From Rhodococcus globerulus NBRC 14531 (lineage in GTDB: Bacteria > Actinomycetota > Actinomycetes > Mycobacteriales > Mycobacteriaceae): a stretch of DNA of 64,000 nt. The first letter of the stretch is position 1. Each line of letters begins with the position of its first letter. This document shows, piece after piece, positions 17,279-25,766 of this stretch. The notes beneath the pieces are model-generated. The model saw only the letters and a list, made by a program, of their open reading frames with translations. It was not told the DNA's origin and ran no database searches. The translations under genes were made by a program, and so were the position numbers. Location of the stretch: positions 144,060 to 208,059 of the forward strand of contig NZ_BCWX01000006.1 of assembly GCF_001894805.1 (NCBI RefSeq), read 5' to 3'.

Positions 17279-18655
17279 CTAGCGGCTGACGTCGGATCCC
17301 TGAGCGTCGGCGATCAGAATCGCAGCGTCCTCGGGGAGCAGGTAACCGCTGTCGACGGCACGCTGAGCGGCGTCGGAGAAGGCAGTGACGTACGCGTCGT
17401 GGCTGGGGTAGAGCTCAGTGAGTGTTGCCGCGCCGAAGGCGACGGTTGCGCCGTTATGCGGCACGTGGGTGAGTTCGCCCGTCAACGTGGCAATCGGGAC
17501 GTCGAGTTGAGGAGTGCGCACGCCGCCGGTCGCGTTGCCGTGCCGGTCTCGCAGCACCGCATTGTCGGCAGTGTCGATGACGGGTGCTGAGGTGGGTGCC
17601 GCGCCGCCCGCAGCCCACTGACGCAGCCCGCGCAAAGCGGCGTTGGCGACGTAGCGCTGCGGTCCGTCGTTGACGATCGGGAACAGGGCTGCCAGATCCC
17701 TGATGTCGGAGAACTGCCGAACATACTGTGGATGAAGGATTTTCAGAGAATAGGCGTCGGAGTGCGCTGTGCCGGCGATTTCCCAGGTTCGGATCATGTC
17801 GGTGTCGGGCTGACGGGCCGCGACAAAACTGGTGGGTCCTGGTCCACCGCACAGTTCGAAAAGCTCGGTCTCGGTGATCAACTGGAAAACCGGAACGTCT
17901 ACATCCGTGCGCACGCGGGCAGGCGCCGGATCCATGAGCATCATGCCGTCGCCGAGAGGAGCTCCGATACCTCCACGCGCGTGAATGATCATGCCGTCGA
18001 AGACTCGTGCATGAGAATGAACGGCGTTGGCGTAGGTCAGCATGCGGAAACCTGACTGTGACTGCCCGGCTGCGAGCAGTTGTGTCGGAATCAGGCCGCC
18101 AAGCGGATCGACATCGCCGGGCGCACGTAGGGCAGCGCCGACCTGAGAAAAGATGTCGTAGGAGTAATGGTCACCGGGGTGATCAAGTGCGCCGTATCGC
18201 TCGGGATCCCAGGTGGTTAGGCCCACGACCCCGTCGCCGAGGCCACTGCCTCCGGTGCTGGTGATTCCGGCAGCCTGCGCGGAAACACCCACCCACGCAT
18301 ACCCTCTCGTGATCTCCTCGTTCATGTGTCCGAAGTCGACATCGATATCGGTGTTGCCACTGACGTTGAGCCACTCGACAACCACGGTTCCGTTGAACCG
18401 GTTGGGGTCGGTAGGTGTGCGTACAAGGATCCGGGTGGTAAACCGTGCGGTGGGTCCTTCCGTTACCGACCACTGACCGTCGGACGCCCAGTCTTCTGCG
18501 GCGACGTACGACGCGGCGTCGCCGCTGACAAAAAACTCTCGTTCGACGTACCCAGTCGCCGCGATATCCAACGATGTCGACGTACCGGGGAACCCGTGGG
18601 ATCCGCCGCCGATCGGTCCGGAAACAAGTGCAGATCGGTTGAGATGCAGAGTCAT
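17279..18655 (-). CDS. Alpha/beta hydrolase domain-containing protein (large, 458 aa)
   Basis: 458-aa protein resembling the alpha/beta-hydrolase-domain family often seen in sterol or terpene gene neighbourhoods. Visible features: GTVVVEWLNVSGNTDIDVDF, ITRGYAWVGVSAQAAGI, and AAGQSQSGFRML, whose GQSQSG is the probable nucleophile elbow. No signal peptide. It follows the sulfotransferase gene on the same strand after 108 bases and may be read from the same operon; a long inverted repeat in that gap includes its GGAGG ribosome site. Substrate unknown; an ester or lactone is likely. Confidence 0.75.
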   Translation of the reverse strand: MTLHLNRSALVSGPIGGGSHGFPGTSTSLDIAATGYVEREFFVSGDAASYVAAEDWASDGQWSVTEGPTARFTTRILVRTPTDPNRFNGTVVVEWLNVSGNTDIDVDFGHMNEEITRGYAWVGVSAQAAGITSTGGSGLGDGVVGLTTWDPERYGALDHPGDHYSYDIFSQVGAALRAPGDVDPLGGLIPTQLLAAGQSQSGFRMLTYANAVHSHARVFDGMIIHARGGIGAPLGDGMMLMDPAPARVRTDVDVPVFQLITETELFELCGGPGPTSFVAARQPDTDMIRTWEIAGTAHSDAYSLKILHPQYVRQFSDIRDLAALFPIVNDGPQRYVANAALRGLRQWAAGGAAPTSAPVIDTADNAVLRDRHGNATGGVRTPQLDVPIATLTGELTHVPHNGATVAFGAATLTELYPSHDAYVTAFSDAAQRAVDSGYLLPEDAAILIADAQGSDVSR

Positions 18656-18661
18656 CGCGAG

Positions 18662-18731
18662 CGGGCCCTCCGGTTTTCGGCTACAACCGACGAGTTCGGT
18701 TCTCGCGGATGATCACACAGTGGAGGGCCCG
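18662..18731 (-). promoter_or_regulatory. Inverted repeat that can hide the downstream gene's ribosome site
   Basis: Arms CGGGCCCTCC (18662-18671) and GGAGGGCCCG (18722-18731) with a 50-base interior holding a second hairpin AACCGA/TCGGTT. In minus-strand mRNA the 3' arm contains GGAGG, 11 bases before the ATG at 18655. Pairing would sequester that ribosome site, so the structure could regulate translation or end the sulfotransferase operon. No T-run follows. Confidence 0.5.
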
Positions 18732-18763
18732 TCGCCGAGACTTTTCCCGATGAGCGGGACGCG

Positions 18764-19903
18764 TCAGCGCGCCCCGAATCGCTCCTCGACTTGCTCGGCA
18801 TTCAGGCCGAACTCCTCCAGGGTGTACTTGTGTGCAGGTTTGCGTGCACCGGAACGACTTTCGTCATGCATTGCCTCCATCGACTGTTGTGCGGTGGAGG
18901 TCAACGGAAGGTCGAAGTGGGTGTAGATGTTCTCGACGGTGGCGAGTGGATCGGCAACAAAATCCTGGTAGTCGACGTCGATGAATTGGGCGGGATTGTG
19001 GTGGGCCCGTGCCGCGTCGAATTGTTCGAGCCCTCGGGCCCATAATTCGAGCTGGCTCTCGCCGATCACCTTGTCGGTGAACGTGTTCGACCACCCCTCG
19101 GTGGCTTGCGCAGCGAGGCTGCAGACCGACGGAATGATTGTCGTGGGGGAGCGGTGGGTCTGGACGATCAAGGCGTCCGGGTACACAGCCATCAGTTCGT
19201 CGAGTGCAAACAGGTGACTGGGGTTCTTGAGCACCCATCGACGATCCTGATCCGGGAGTCCGATCAGCTGCAAGTTCTTCTTGTGGCGCGCATAGGCATT
19301 GGACCATTCCTGGCCCTTCAGCCAATTCGAGTACGTGGGTAGGTTGGCCAGGCACTCGTACGAGACGGACTTGAAGGTCTGCCGGAGCAGTTGCCAGCAT
19401 TCTTCGACTTCGCTGGCGGACATGTAGTGCACACCCATGAACTCGGGGTGTTCGACGTGGTGTTGGCCGAACGTCTCCTCGATCTTGGCGAAGACCGGGT
19501 TCGATGCCCACGTATCGCGTGGTGGACGCGGCTGCGGGAACTCCGTCAGCCACATTTCGAGACCCTGATGCGCGGGGTCGACCGTCAAGAGTCGGTGCAG
19601 CGCGGTGGTTCCGGTGCGGGGCAACCCGGTGACAAAAATCGGGCGTTCGATCTTGACCTCGGCGTGCTCCGGATGCTGCTTCCACGCAGATTCACTGAGG
19701 AGGCGGGCAACAAGTGCACCGCGGAGGAAAACGCGAGAGATTTTGCTGCCGAACGGAGTCAGGTCCTCGTCGCGGTCGTACGACTCGAGGAGAACCGACA
19801 GAGCTTCGGTGTAATCGTCGACGCCGAAATCGGTGAGCCCCGTCATCTTGGTTGCGGATGCATGAAGATCTTCGACGGTTCCGACGTGTGTGCGCTCAGC
19901 CAT
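18764..19903 (-). CDS. PAPS-dependent sulfotransferase family protein
   Basis: 379-aa Sulfotransfer_3-type enzyme, predicted to move sulfate from PAPS to a hydroxyl. 5'-phosphosulfate loop GLPRTGTTALHRLL starts at residue 93; the 3'-phosphate motif HRSPTTIIPSVCSL starts at 250. I chose ATG 19903 because AGGAG lies just upstream and it follows the SDR stop by 8 bases; an open frame extends further but overlaps the SDR gene. Same operon as the SDR and DUF1214 genes, and diverges from iclR-cysD-cysNC-cysQ, which supply PAPS and remove PAP. Acceptor unknown; a sterol or terpenoid alcohol is inferred from neighbours. Confidence 0.88.
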   Translation of the reverse strand: MAERTHVGTVEDLHASATKMTGLTDFGVDDYTEALSVLLESYDRDEDLTPFGSKISRVFLRGALVARLLSESAWKQHPEHAEVKIERPIFVTGLPRTGTTALHRLLTVDPAHQGLEMWLTEFPQPRPPRDTWASNPVFAKIEETFGQHHVEHPEFMGVHYMSASEVEECWQLLRQTFKSVSYECLANLPTYSNWLKGQEWSNAYARHKKNLQLIGLPDQDRRWVLKNPSHLFALDELMAVYPDALIVQTHRSPTTIIPSVCSLAAQATEGWSNTFTDKVIGESQLELWARGLEQFDAARAHHNPAQFIDVDYQDFVADPLATVENIYTHFDLPLTSTAQQSMEAMHDESRSGARKPAHKYTLEEFGLNAEQVEERFGAR

Positions 19904-19910
19904 GATGCTC

Positions 19911-20693
19911 CTAGTGATGGAATTCGCCGCAGTTGACGTCGATACATTGACCGGTGATGGCGCTGGCCATCGGCGACGCGAGGAAAATTGCCGCGTCGGC
20001 AACCTCGTCGGTGGTGGGTAGGCGCTTCAAATCGGTGTTGGCCGCAGTGTGCTCGTAGATCTGCTCGACGGTCATACCGAACTTCTCGGCTTGATGGGCG
20101 AAGTAACCTTTGAGGGTGTCACCCCAGATGTATCCGGGTGCAATCGAATTGACGCGGATACCCTGTGGGCCGAGTTCGGTAGCCAACGACTGAGACATCG
20201 CGAGCAGTGCCGACTTTGCCATCTTGTAGCTGCCGTACCGCTCTTGAGAGTGTCGCAGAACCATCGAGTTGATGTTCACTACCGAGCCCGTCGACTCCGC
20301 CAGCGGTGCTGTGAAGAGTTGCGTCAGTCGAAGTGCGCCGAGAACGGTGAGTTCGATGCTGTCGCGGATGTGCTGATAGTCGGTGCGCGCCAACGGCTTC
20401 ATCGACGGCACGGAAAAGGCGTTGTTGATCAGCGTGTCGACTTTGCCGTAGGCGGAGAGGGATTCGGCCACCAGGTTTTCGGCGGACGCCTGATCGGTGA
20501 TGTCGGTGGCGACGGTGACAGCGCGTCCACCCGCGTCGACTATCTCCTTGGCAACGTCGTCCAATCGTGACTGTGTGCGCGCTGCGAGAACAAGATTCGC
20601 GCCCGCCGAGGCGCAGCGTAGTGCCAGAGCACGGCCCAGTGCCGGGCCGACTCCGGAAATGACAACTACTCGGTCCTTCAGTAATTCGGTCAT
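19911..20693 (-). CDS. Short-chain dehydrogenase/reductase
   Basis: 260-aa SDR, NAD(P)-dependent alcohol/ketone oxidoreductase. Catalytic S143, Y156 and K160 are present (NSMVLRHSQERYGSYKMAK region), as is the NNA motif. The nucleotide-binding turn is unusual: SGVGPALG instead of TGxxxGxG, with the second Gly replaced by Ala; this variant occurs in some actinobacterial SDRs. Three bases separate it from the DUF1214 stop and 8 bases from the sulfotransferase start, so it may interconvert the hydroxyl or ketone that governs sulfation. Confidence 0.9.
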   Translation of the reverse strand: MTELLKDRVVVISGVGPALGRALALRCASAGANLVLAARTQSRLDDVAKEIVDAGGRAVTVATDITDQASAENLVAESLSAYGKVDTLINNAFSVPSMKPLARTDYQHIRDSIELTVLGALRLTQLFTAPLAESTGSVVNINSMVLRHSQERYGSYKMAKSALLAMSQSLATELGPQGIRVNSIAPGYIWGDTLKGYFAHQAEKFGMTVEQIYEHTAANTDLKRLPTTDEVADAAIFLASPMASAITGQCIDVNCGEFHH

Positions 20694-20696
20694 CTG

Positions 20697-21863
20697 TTAC
20701 CCCAGCATTCGGTTGTCGATGGCGGCCTGGCGCTGAGCGATTCGCTCTGCCCATTCATCGGTAGTGATGGCGTTGGTGTCGAAATGTGGTAGGTGTTTCG
20801 GAATATCTTCAACGGCAACGATTTCGACGGTGGGACCGTCCTCGGGTGTCAGTTCACGCGAGACTCGCTGCCAGCGGAACTGCAGGATCCCGCGCGGGTG
20901 GCCGACAGTTTCGACCCAGTTGGTGACGCCGGGATTCTTCTCGCTCACCACCATTCGGATCTTGCCGTCCGGGTCTACCTGAGCCTGGCCGTTGTTGAGT
21001 GACGTTTGGTGATTGATGTAGTCGAGCGAGATGTACCACAGGCTGCCGAGTTGGAAGCCCTGATACGGCGCATCCGAGGCCGGAACGGTGATGATCATAG
21101 CCTGATCGTCGGTGAGTTCGTAGTGCCCCACCGAGGAGTACTGCGTGGCAAGACCACCCGGGGTCAGGCGAGGTTCGGTCATGGTGTTGACCGGGAGCTT
21201 CAGGTAGAACCACTCCGGGAACTGAAGCCACGTCTTGACCCGCGTGACCAGTGCTTTCCCGGCCCGCGCAAAACGCTTTTCGGTTTCCTCGGCGGTGAGC
21301 GGCGCGGGCGCCGTGCCGATCGAATCCGTCCGCTCGATCCGGATTACTCCGCGTTCCTGGCTCCAGTCGCTGTACACCTCTCGCGCGACGAGCTGTGACG
21401 ATCCCGGTGCAAGTGTGTAGTAATTGGCGCGGCCATCGGCCGGTCCGGGGCCGAACCATACGACAAAACTGCCGTCGTCGGCGATCTCGAGTTCGCGGTC
21501 GTCGAACGCAATTTCGCTACCGGGCACGTTCGAGTTGGTGTAGTTGCCGCTCAGGACCTGGAAGCTGAGATCGGCTGTGGTGCCGCGCTTTCCCGTGACC
21601 TTGTATTCCTGATCGTCGTTGATGCGGGCGCCGAAGTACATGGTGTCGGGGTTGTCGAGCCCCATTTTCGTGAAGGGTCCGGTTCCCTGGATGAAACTGG
21701 GGTGGGTTTTCTCGGCGGCCCAAGCTGCGTGCATCGTGGCGATAATTCCACCCGCCAGGTACTGGTAGCCCTCGAGCAGGTCTTGTTCGGATCTGATGTG
21801 CGGGGCCGTCTCGATGAGTTTTTCGGCCTCGGCGATGGCCTGGGCAAACGGGTCCGTCAGCAC
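20697..21863 (-). CDS. DUF1214 domain-containing protein
   Basis: 388 aa, cytosolic, no signal peptide. The C-terminal half shows the DUF1214 pattern (TMTEPRLTPGGLATQYSS, SDAPYQGFQLGSLWY, PDGKIRMVVSEKNPGVTNWV, GILQFRWQRV). The biochemical role of the family is not established. First gene of the minus-strand operon with SDR and sulfotransferase; two palindromic operators lie between its start and iclR. Several members of this family sit in lipid or steroid gene sets in related genera, a contextual hint only. Confidence 0.8.
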   Translation of the reverse strand: MLTDPFAQAIAEAEKLIETAPHIRSEQDLLEGYQYLAGGIIATMHAAWAAEKTHPSFIQGTGPFTKMGLDNPDTMYFGARINDDQEYKVTGKRGTTADLSFQVLSGNYTNSNVPGSEIAFDDRELEIADDGSFVVWFGPGPADGRANYYTLAPGSSQLVAREVYSDWSQERGVIRIERTDSIGTAPAPLTAEETEKRFARAGKALVTRVKTWLQFPEWFYLKLPVNTMTEPRLTPGGLATQYSSVGHYELTDDQAMIITVPASDAPYQGFQLGSLWYISLDYINHQTSLNNGQAQVDPDGKIRMVVSEKNPGVTNWVETVGHPRGILQFRWQRVSRELTPEDGPTVEIVAVEDIPKHLPHFDTNAITTDEWAERIAQRQAAIDNRMLG

Positions 21864-21909
21864 GCTGGCTCCTCACAGTTCCGGCAGTCTTGCCGGCCCA
21901 GAGCGTCGT

Positions 21910-21925
21910 GGTACAAATATGTACC
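21910..21925. promoter_or_regulatory. Operator type B, copy 1 (GGTACA-N4-TGTACC)
   Basis: Perfect 6-base arms around AATA, centred about 54 bases before the DUF1214 start. The same palindrome occurs before cysD (22957-22972). A likely binding site for the adjacent IclR protein, although this is inference. Confidence 0.65.
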
Positions 21926-21953
21926 TATGGGGTAGATCTTGGTATTCTGACAA

Positions 21954-21967
21954 TAGAACGCGTTCTA
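21954..21967. promoter_or_regulatory. Operator type A, copy 1 (TAGAACGCGTTCTA)
   Basis: Perfect 14-base palindrome, 11 bases before the iclR ATG and 43 bases (centre to centre) upstream of operator B for the divergent DUF1214 operon. It fits the published KstR consensus TnnAACnnGTTnnA, the sterol-catabolism TetR repressor of Mycobacterium and Rhodococcus. It could alternatively be the IclR site. Confidence 0.7.
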
Positions 21968-21978
21968 GGGAGTGGTCA

Positions 21979-22902
21979 ATGGCTGAATTCGAGAAGCCGC
22001 ATTCGGCGGGCCGTCAGTCTCCACCCACTGAACGCGTCGTGCAGGTGCTCGACTACCTGGTGGCGCGTCCCGACCAGCGTTTCGGGTTGTCCGAACTTGC
22101 CAGGTCGCTCGAGATCAGTAAGCCGACCGCGCTGGGAATCCTGACGGTGTTGGCGGATCGTGGATATCTGACGCGCGACGACGCCGTGAAGACCTACGGG
22201 CTGGGTCCGGCGCTGATCGCGGCGGGCCGGGCGGCGCAACGTGGATTTGCCGTCGGCCCGATTGCCCGGGCTCAGCTGGAGAAACTGAGCGCTGAATTCG
22301 ATACGACCTGCACTGCGTCGGCGGTGGTCGGCGACCGGATCAGCGTTCTCGAAGTCACGGGGCCGGAAGGTATACGGAAAGCGGCAAAGGTCGGTCAGGT
22401 GTATCCGTTCGCTCCGCCGGTCGGATTGATGTACGTGCTGTGGGGAAGCGACCATGATCTCGAGAGTTGGCTGGCGCGGGAGCCGAGCCTTCCGGTGCGC
22501 CTCGATCGGGATCGGTTGTTGACTGTGGTGCGCGACTGTCGTGACGCGGGATATCTCGTGGAGAGTCTCGATCCGATCGGTCAACGCCTGCATACGTTGA
22601 TGGCAGGTGTTGTGACACATGATCTTCCGTCCGAGGTGCGGGAATTGCTCGGCGAAATGGTGTCGAGTCTGGGGGAGCGGGTCTATCTCGGGCGAGACAT
22701 CAGCTCGGACGACGAGCATCCTGTTTCGTTGATCGCGGCTCCCACTTACGACGCCGAGGGTCATCAGGCGTTGGTGTTGACGCTCTATGTTGGCGGCTCG
22801 ATTACGCGTTCCGAGATCGAACGACGCGCAACGGTGTTGGTGGCGGCTGCCGATGCCGTGACTGCGGAGGTGGGTGGGCGGGCTCCGGTTCGCAGTCATT
22901 GA
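21979..22902 (+). CDS. IclR family transcriptional regulator
   Basis: 307 aa from ATG 21979, chosen for AGGGAG 6 bases upstream and because translation upstream would cross the operators. N-terminal winged helix (TERVVQVLDYLVARPDQRFGLSELARSLEISKPTALGILTVLADRGYL) and a C-terminal effector domain with GRAAQRGFAVGPIARAQLEKLS and STGVYLG-like segments. It diverges from the DUF1214-SDR-sulfotransferase operon and is followed by cysD, so it is well placed to control both arms. Effector unknown. Confidence 0.92.
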   Translation: MAEFEKPHSAGRQSPPTERVVQVLDYLVARPDQRFGLSELARSLEISKPTALGILTVLADRGYLTRDDAVKTYGLGPALIAAGRAAQRGFAVGPIARAQLEKLSAEFDTTCTASAVVGDRISVLEVTGPEGIRKAAKVGQVYPFAPPVGLMYVLWGSDHDLESWLAREPSLPVRLDRDRLLTVVRDCRDAGYLVESLDPIGQRLHTLMAGVVTHDLPSEVRELLGEMVSSLGERVYLGRDISSDDEHPVSLIAAPTYDAEGHQALVLTLYVGGSITRSEIERRATVLVAAADAVTAEVGGRAPVRSH

Positions 22903-22910
22903 CCGCTAGG

Positions 22911-22924
22911 TAGAACGAGTTCTA
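22911..22924. promoter_or_regulatory. Operator type A, copy 2 (TAGAACGAGTTCTA)
   Basis: Same TAGAAC-N2-GTTCTA palindrome as at 21954, only the central dinucleotide differs (GA). It starts 9 bases after the iclR stop and 47 bases (centre to centre) upstream of the second B-type palindrome, in the promoter region of cysD. Fits the KstR consensus. Confidence 0.7.
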
Positions 22925-22954
22925 TTCTGTGAATGCGTTCATTCTCGAACCAGT

Positions 22955-22974
22955 CCGGTACAAAAATGTACCGG
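22955..22974. promoter_or_regulatory. Operator type B, copy 2 (CCGGTACA-N4-TGTACCGG)
   Basis: Perfect 8-base arms around AAAA, containing the same GGTACA/TGTACC core as 21910-21925. Centred 31 bases before the cysD ATG, a typical repressor position. Confidence 0.7.
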
Positions 22975-22995
22975 CACCGAGTAGGAGCTGAAGCG

Positions 22996-23922
22996 ATGCC
23001 AGCACTCCAGACCCCGCCCGCTTACGAGCTGTCCCACCTACGGGCGCTCGAGGCCGAGGCAGTCCACGTATTCCGGGAAGTTGCCGCGACTTTCGAAAAG
23101 CCGGTGCTTCTGTTCTCCGGTGGCAAGGATTCCGTGGTGATGCTGCATGTCGCGGCCAAGGCCTTCTGGCCGGCGCCGTTGCCGTTTGCCGTCATGCATG
23201 TCGACACCGGGCACAACTTCGACGAAGTAATCGAGTTTCGTGATCGAACCGTGGACCGGTTCGGATTGCGCATGGTGATCGCCAGCGTGCAGGACGACAT
23301 CGACGCAGGCCGGGTCAGCGAGGAAACCGGCGTCGGGGCGAGTCGCAATCGTCTGCAAACTCACGCACTGCTCCGCGGTATTCGGGACGGGAAGTTCGAC
23401 GCCGTATTCGGTGGGGCTCGCCGGGACGAAGAGAAGGCGCGAGCAAAAGAACGAGTGTTCAGTTTCCGGGACGAATTCGGCCAATGGGATCCCAAGATGC
23501 AGCGACCGGAACTGTGGAACCTGTACAACGGCAAACATCGTAAGGGCGAACATATTCGGATCTTCCCGCTCTCCAACTGGACCGAACTCGACATCTGGCA
23601 GTACATCGAGAGCGAGATGATCAATCTTCCGGAGATCTACTACGCCCACCGAAGGCAGGTAGTGCCGCGGGACGGAATGCTGTTGGCGCGCACACGATTC
23701 CTCGAACTGCAGCCGGGGGAGGAATCGTACGAAGCGTTGGTGCGTTTCCGGACTGTTGGCGACGCCACCTGTACAGGGTGTGTGGAGTCGTCCGCCGAAA
23801 CGGCCGCCGCCGTCGTCGAAGAAGTGGCCGCGAGCCGGATCACCGAACGCGGAGCAACCCGGGCGGACGACCGGATCTCCGAGGCCGGCATGGAAGATCG
23901 AAAGAAAGAGGGGTACTTCTGA
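22996..23922 (+). CDS. cysD: Sulfate adenylyltransferase subunit 2
   Basis: 308 aa from ATG 22996 (GGAG 8 bases upstream; an earlier in-frame ATG would start within operator B). Catalytic subunit that joins ATP and sulfate to adenosine 5'-phosphosulfate, working with CysN. PP-loop FSGGKDSVVMLHVAAKAF, then HVDTGHNFDEVIEFRD, GARRDEEKARAKERVFSFRD and PLSNWTELDIWQYIE, all typical. Stop TGA overlaps the cysNC ATG. It may serve general sulfate assimilation, but its operators tie it to the sulfotransferase operon; no cysH or sulfite reductase gene is nearby. Confidence 0.96.
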   Translation: MPALQTPPAYELSHLRALEAEAVHVFREVAATFEKPVLLFSGGKDSVVMLHVAAKAFWPAPLPFAVMHVDTGHNFDEVIEFRDRTVDRFGLRMVIASVQDDIDAGRVSEETGVGASRNRLQTHALLRGIRDGKFDAVFGGARRDEEKARAKERVFSFRDEFGQWDPKMQRPELWNLYNGKHRKGEHIRIFPLSNWTELDIWQYIESEMINLPEIYYAHRRQVVPRDGMLLARTRFLELQPGEESYEALVRFRTVGDATCTGCVESSAETAAAVVEEVAASRITERGATRADDRISEAGMEDRKKEGYF

Positions 23923-25766
23923 TGCCGCAACTCCTCCGAGTCGCGACCGCGGGCAGCGTCGACGACGGTAAGTCGACGCTCATCGGCCGATTGCTCTACG
24001 ACTCCAAATCGATCTTCGAAGATCAACTCGAAGCGGTCGAACGCAGCAGTCGTGAACGTGGTGACGAGTACGCCAACCTCGCACTGCTCACTGACGGATT
24101 GCGTGCCGAGCGTGAGCAGGGCATCACTATCGATGTGGCACACCGATATTTTGCCACTCCGCATCGCAAGTTCATCATCGCGGATACGCCCGGGCATGAG
24201 CAGTACACCCGGAACATGGTCACCGGTGCGTCGACAGCCGACCTCGCCCTGATCCTGGTCGACGCGCGCAAAGGTGTGCTCGAACAAACACGCCGGCATG
24301 CGTTTCTGTCGACTCTCTTGGGAATTCCGCACCTCGTGCTGTGTGTGAACAAGATGGACCTCGTTGGGTGGTCGCAGGACCGGTTCGAGGAGATCAAGGA
24401 AGAGTTCCGGCAGTTTGCGATCAAGCTCGACGTCCACGATCTGTCCTTCATCCCCGTATCGGCGCTGTTGGGGGACAACATCGTTGCGCGTACCGAGAAC
24501 ATGTCCTGGTACGACGGTCCGTCGCTGCTACACCATCTCGAGCAGGTGCACATCGCGTCGGATCGCAATCTCATCGATGCGCGATTCCCGGTGCAGTACG
24601 TCATCCGTCCGCAGCAGCAGACCGATGCAGATCTTCACGACTTCCGTGGATACGCCGGGACCGTGGCCAGTGGAGTCTTCAAGCCAGGCGACGAAGTAGT
24701 AGTTCTCCCTTCGGGTTTCACGTCGACGGTCAAGGCCGTTCACGGACCGGGCGGAACGGCGATTGCCGAAGCTTTCGCGCCGTCCGCCGTCTGCATCGAA
24801 CTGAGCGACAATCTCGACGTCAGTCGCGGAGACCAACTGTGTCGGATCAACAACCGGCCACAGGTAGGCCAGGAGATCGACGCAATGATCTGTTGGCTCA
24901 CCGACCAAACCACACTGTCGGAGAACAACCGGTACTCGTTGCTGCACACCACTCGTTCGACGAAGGCACAGATTGTGCGCCTCGACTACCGCCTCGATGT
25001 CAATACACTGCACCGCGACGAGAACGCGGAGGCGCTGTCGCTCAACGAGATCGGGCGCATCTCCATCAAAACGCAGCAGCCGCTGATGTTCGATCCCTAC
25101 CGTCGGAATCGCGTCACCGGCAGCTTCATCCTCGTGGACGAGATCACCGGAAATACCGTCGCAGCGGGAATGATCAACGGCCCGACGCTCAAGGATTCAC
25201 ACGTCGTCTGGCACAGCTCCGAAGTCTCCCGAGAGGAGCGCGCGGCAGCAGGCGCCACCGTGTGGCTCACCGGCCTCTCGGCTTCCGGGAAATCCACGAT
25301 CGCAGTGGAACTCGAACGCAGGCTGGTTGCGGCAGGTACCCCCGCCTACCGACTCGACGGGGACAACCTTCGACATGGACTCAATGCCGATTTGGGATTC
25401 AGTGCACAGGACCGCGCCGAGAACGTGAGGCGGGTGGGATCGGTGGCGCAGCTGTTCGCCGATTCCGGCGCAGTCGCCGTGGCTTGCCTGATCAGTCCGT
25501 ACCGCGAGGATCGGGACCGCGTCCGCGCTGCTCACGAAGCTGCGGGACTGCGTTTTGTCGAGGTGTATGTCGATACTCCGATCGAGCAGTGCGAGGCGCG
25601 GGATCCCAAAGGCATGTACGCAAAGGCGCGGGCGGGGGAGATTACGGGCTTCACCGGCGTCGACGATCCCTACGAGGTCCCTGAACACGCCGAACTGGTA
25701 ATTCGACCCGAAGACGGAACGCCTGCCGAACTGGCACAGCGAATTATGGAAGTGTTGGCGCTGTGA
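23922..25766 (+). CDS. cysNC: Bifunctional sulfate adenylyltransferase subunit 1 / APS kinase
   Basis: 614-aa fusion that makes APS with CysD and phosphorylates it to PAPS. N-terminal GTPase: GSVDDGKST (11-19), DTPGHEQYTRNM, NKMD, then translation-factor-like beta barrels to about residue 435. C-terminal APS kinase from about 445: second P-loop GLSASGKST at 451-459, RLDGDNLRHGLNADLGFS, CLISPYREDRDRVR, and DPKGMYAKARAGEITGFTG. Starts at ATG 23922 overlapping the cysD stop; its own stop overlaps the cysQ GTG. PAPS is the donor required by the sulfotransferase at 18764. Confidence 0.96.
   Translation: MPQLLRVATAGSVDDGKSTLIGRLLYDSKSIFEDQLEAVERSSRERGDEYANLALLTDGLRAEREQGITIDVAHRYFATPHRKFIIADTPGHEQYTRNMVTGASTADLALILVDARKGVLEQTRRHAFLSTLLGIPHLVLCVNKMDLVGWSQDRFEEIKEEFRQFAIKLDVHDLSFIPVSALLGDNIVARTENMSWYDGPSLLHHLEQVHIASDRNLIDARFPVQYVIRPQQQTDADLHDFRGYAGTVASGVFKPGDEVVVLPSGFTSTVKAVHGPGGTAIAEAFAPSAVCIELSDNLDVSRGDQLCRINNRPQVGQEIDAMICWLTDQTTLSENNRYSLLHTTRSTKAQIVRLDYRLDVNTLHRDENAEALSLNEIGRISIKTQQPLMFDPYRRNRVTGSFILVDEITGNTVAAGMINGPTLKDSHVVWHSSEVSREERAAAGATVWLTGLSASGKSTIAVELERRLVAAGTPAYRLDGDNLRHGLNADLGFSAQDRAENVRRVGSVAQLFADSGAVAVACLISPYREDRDRVRAAHEAAGLRFVEVYVDTPIEQCEARDPKGMYAKARAGEITGFTGVDDPYEVPEHAELVIRPEDGTPAELAQRIMEVLAL

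Noticed and set aside
21796..21978. Upstream extension of the IclR protein
   Set aside because: It would translate through both operators and overlap the divergent DUF1214 start; ATG 21979 has AGGGAG at 6 bases.
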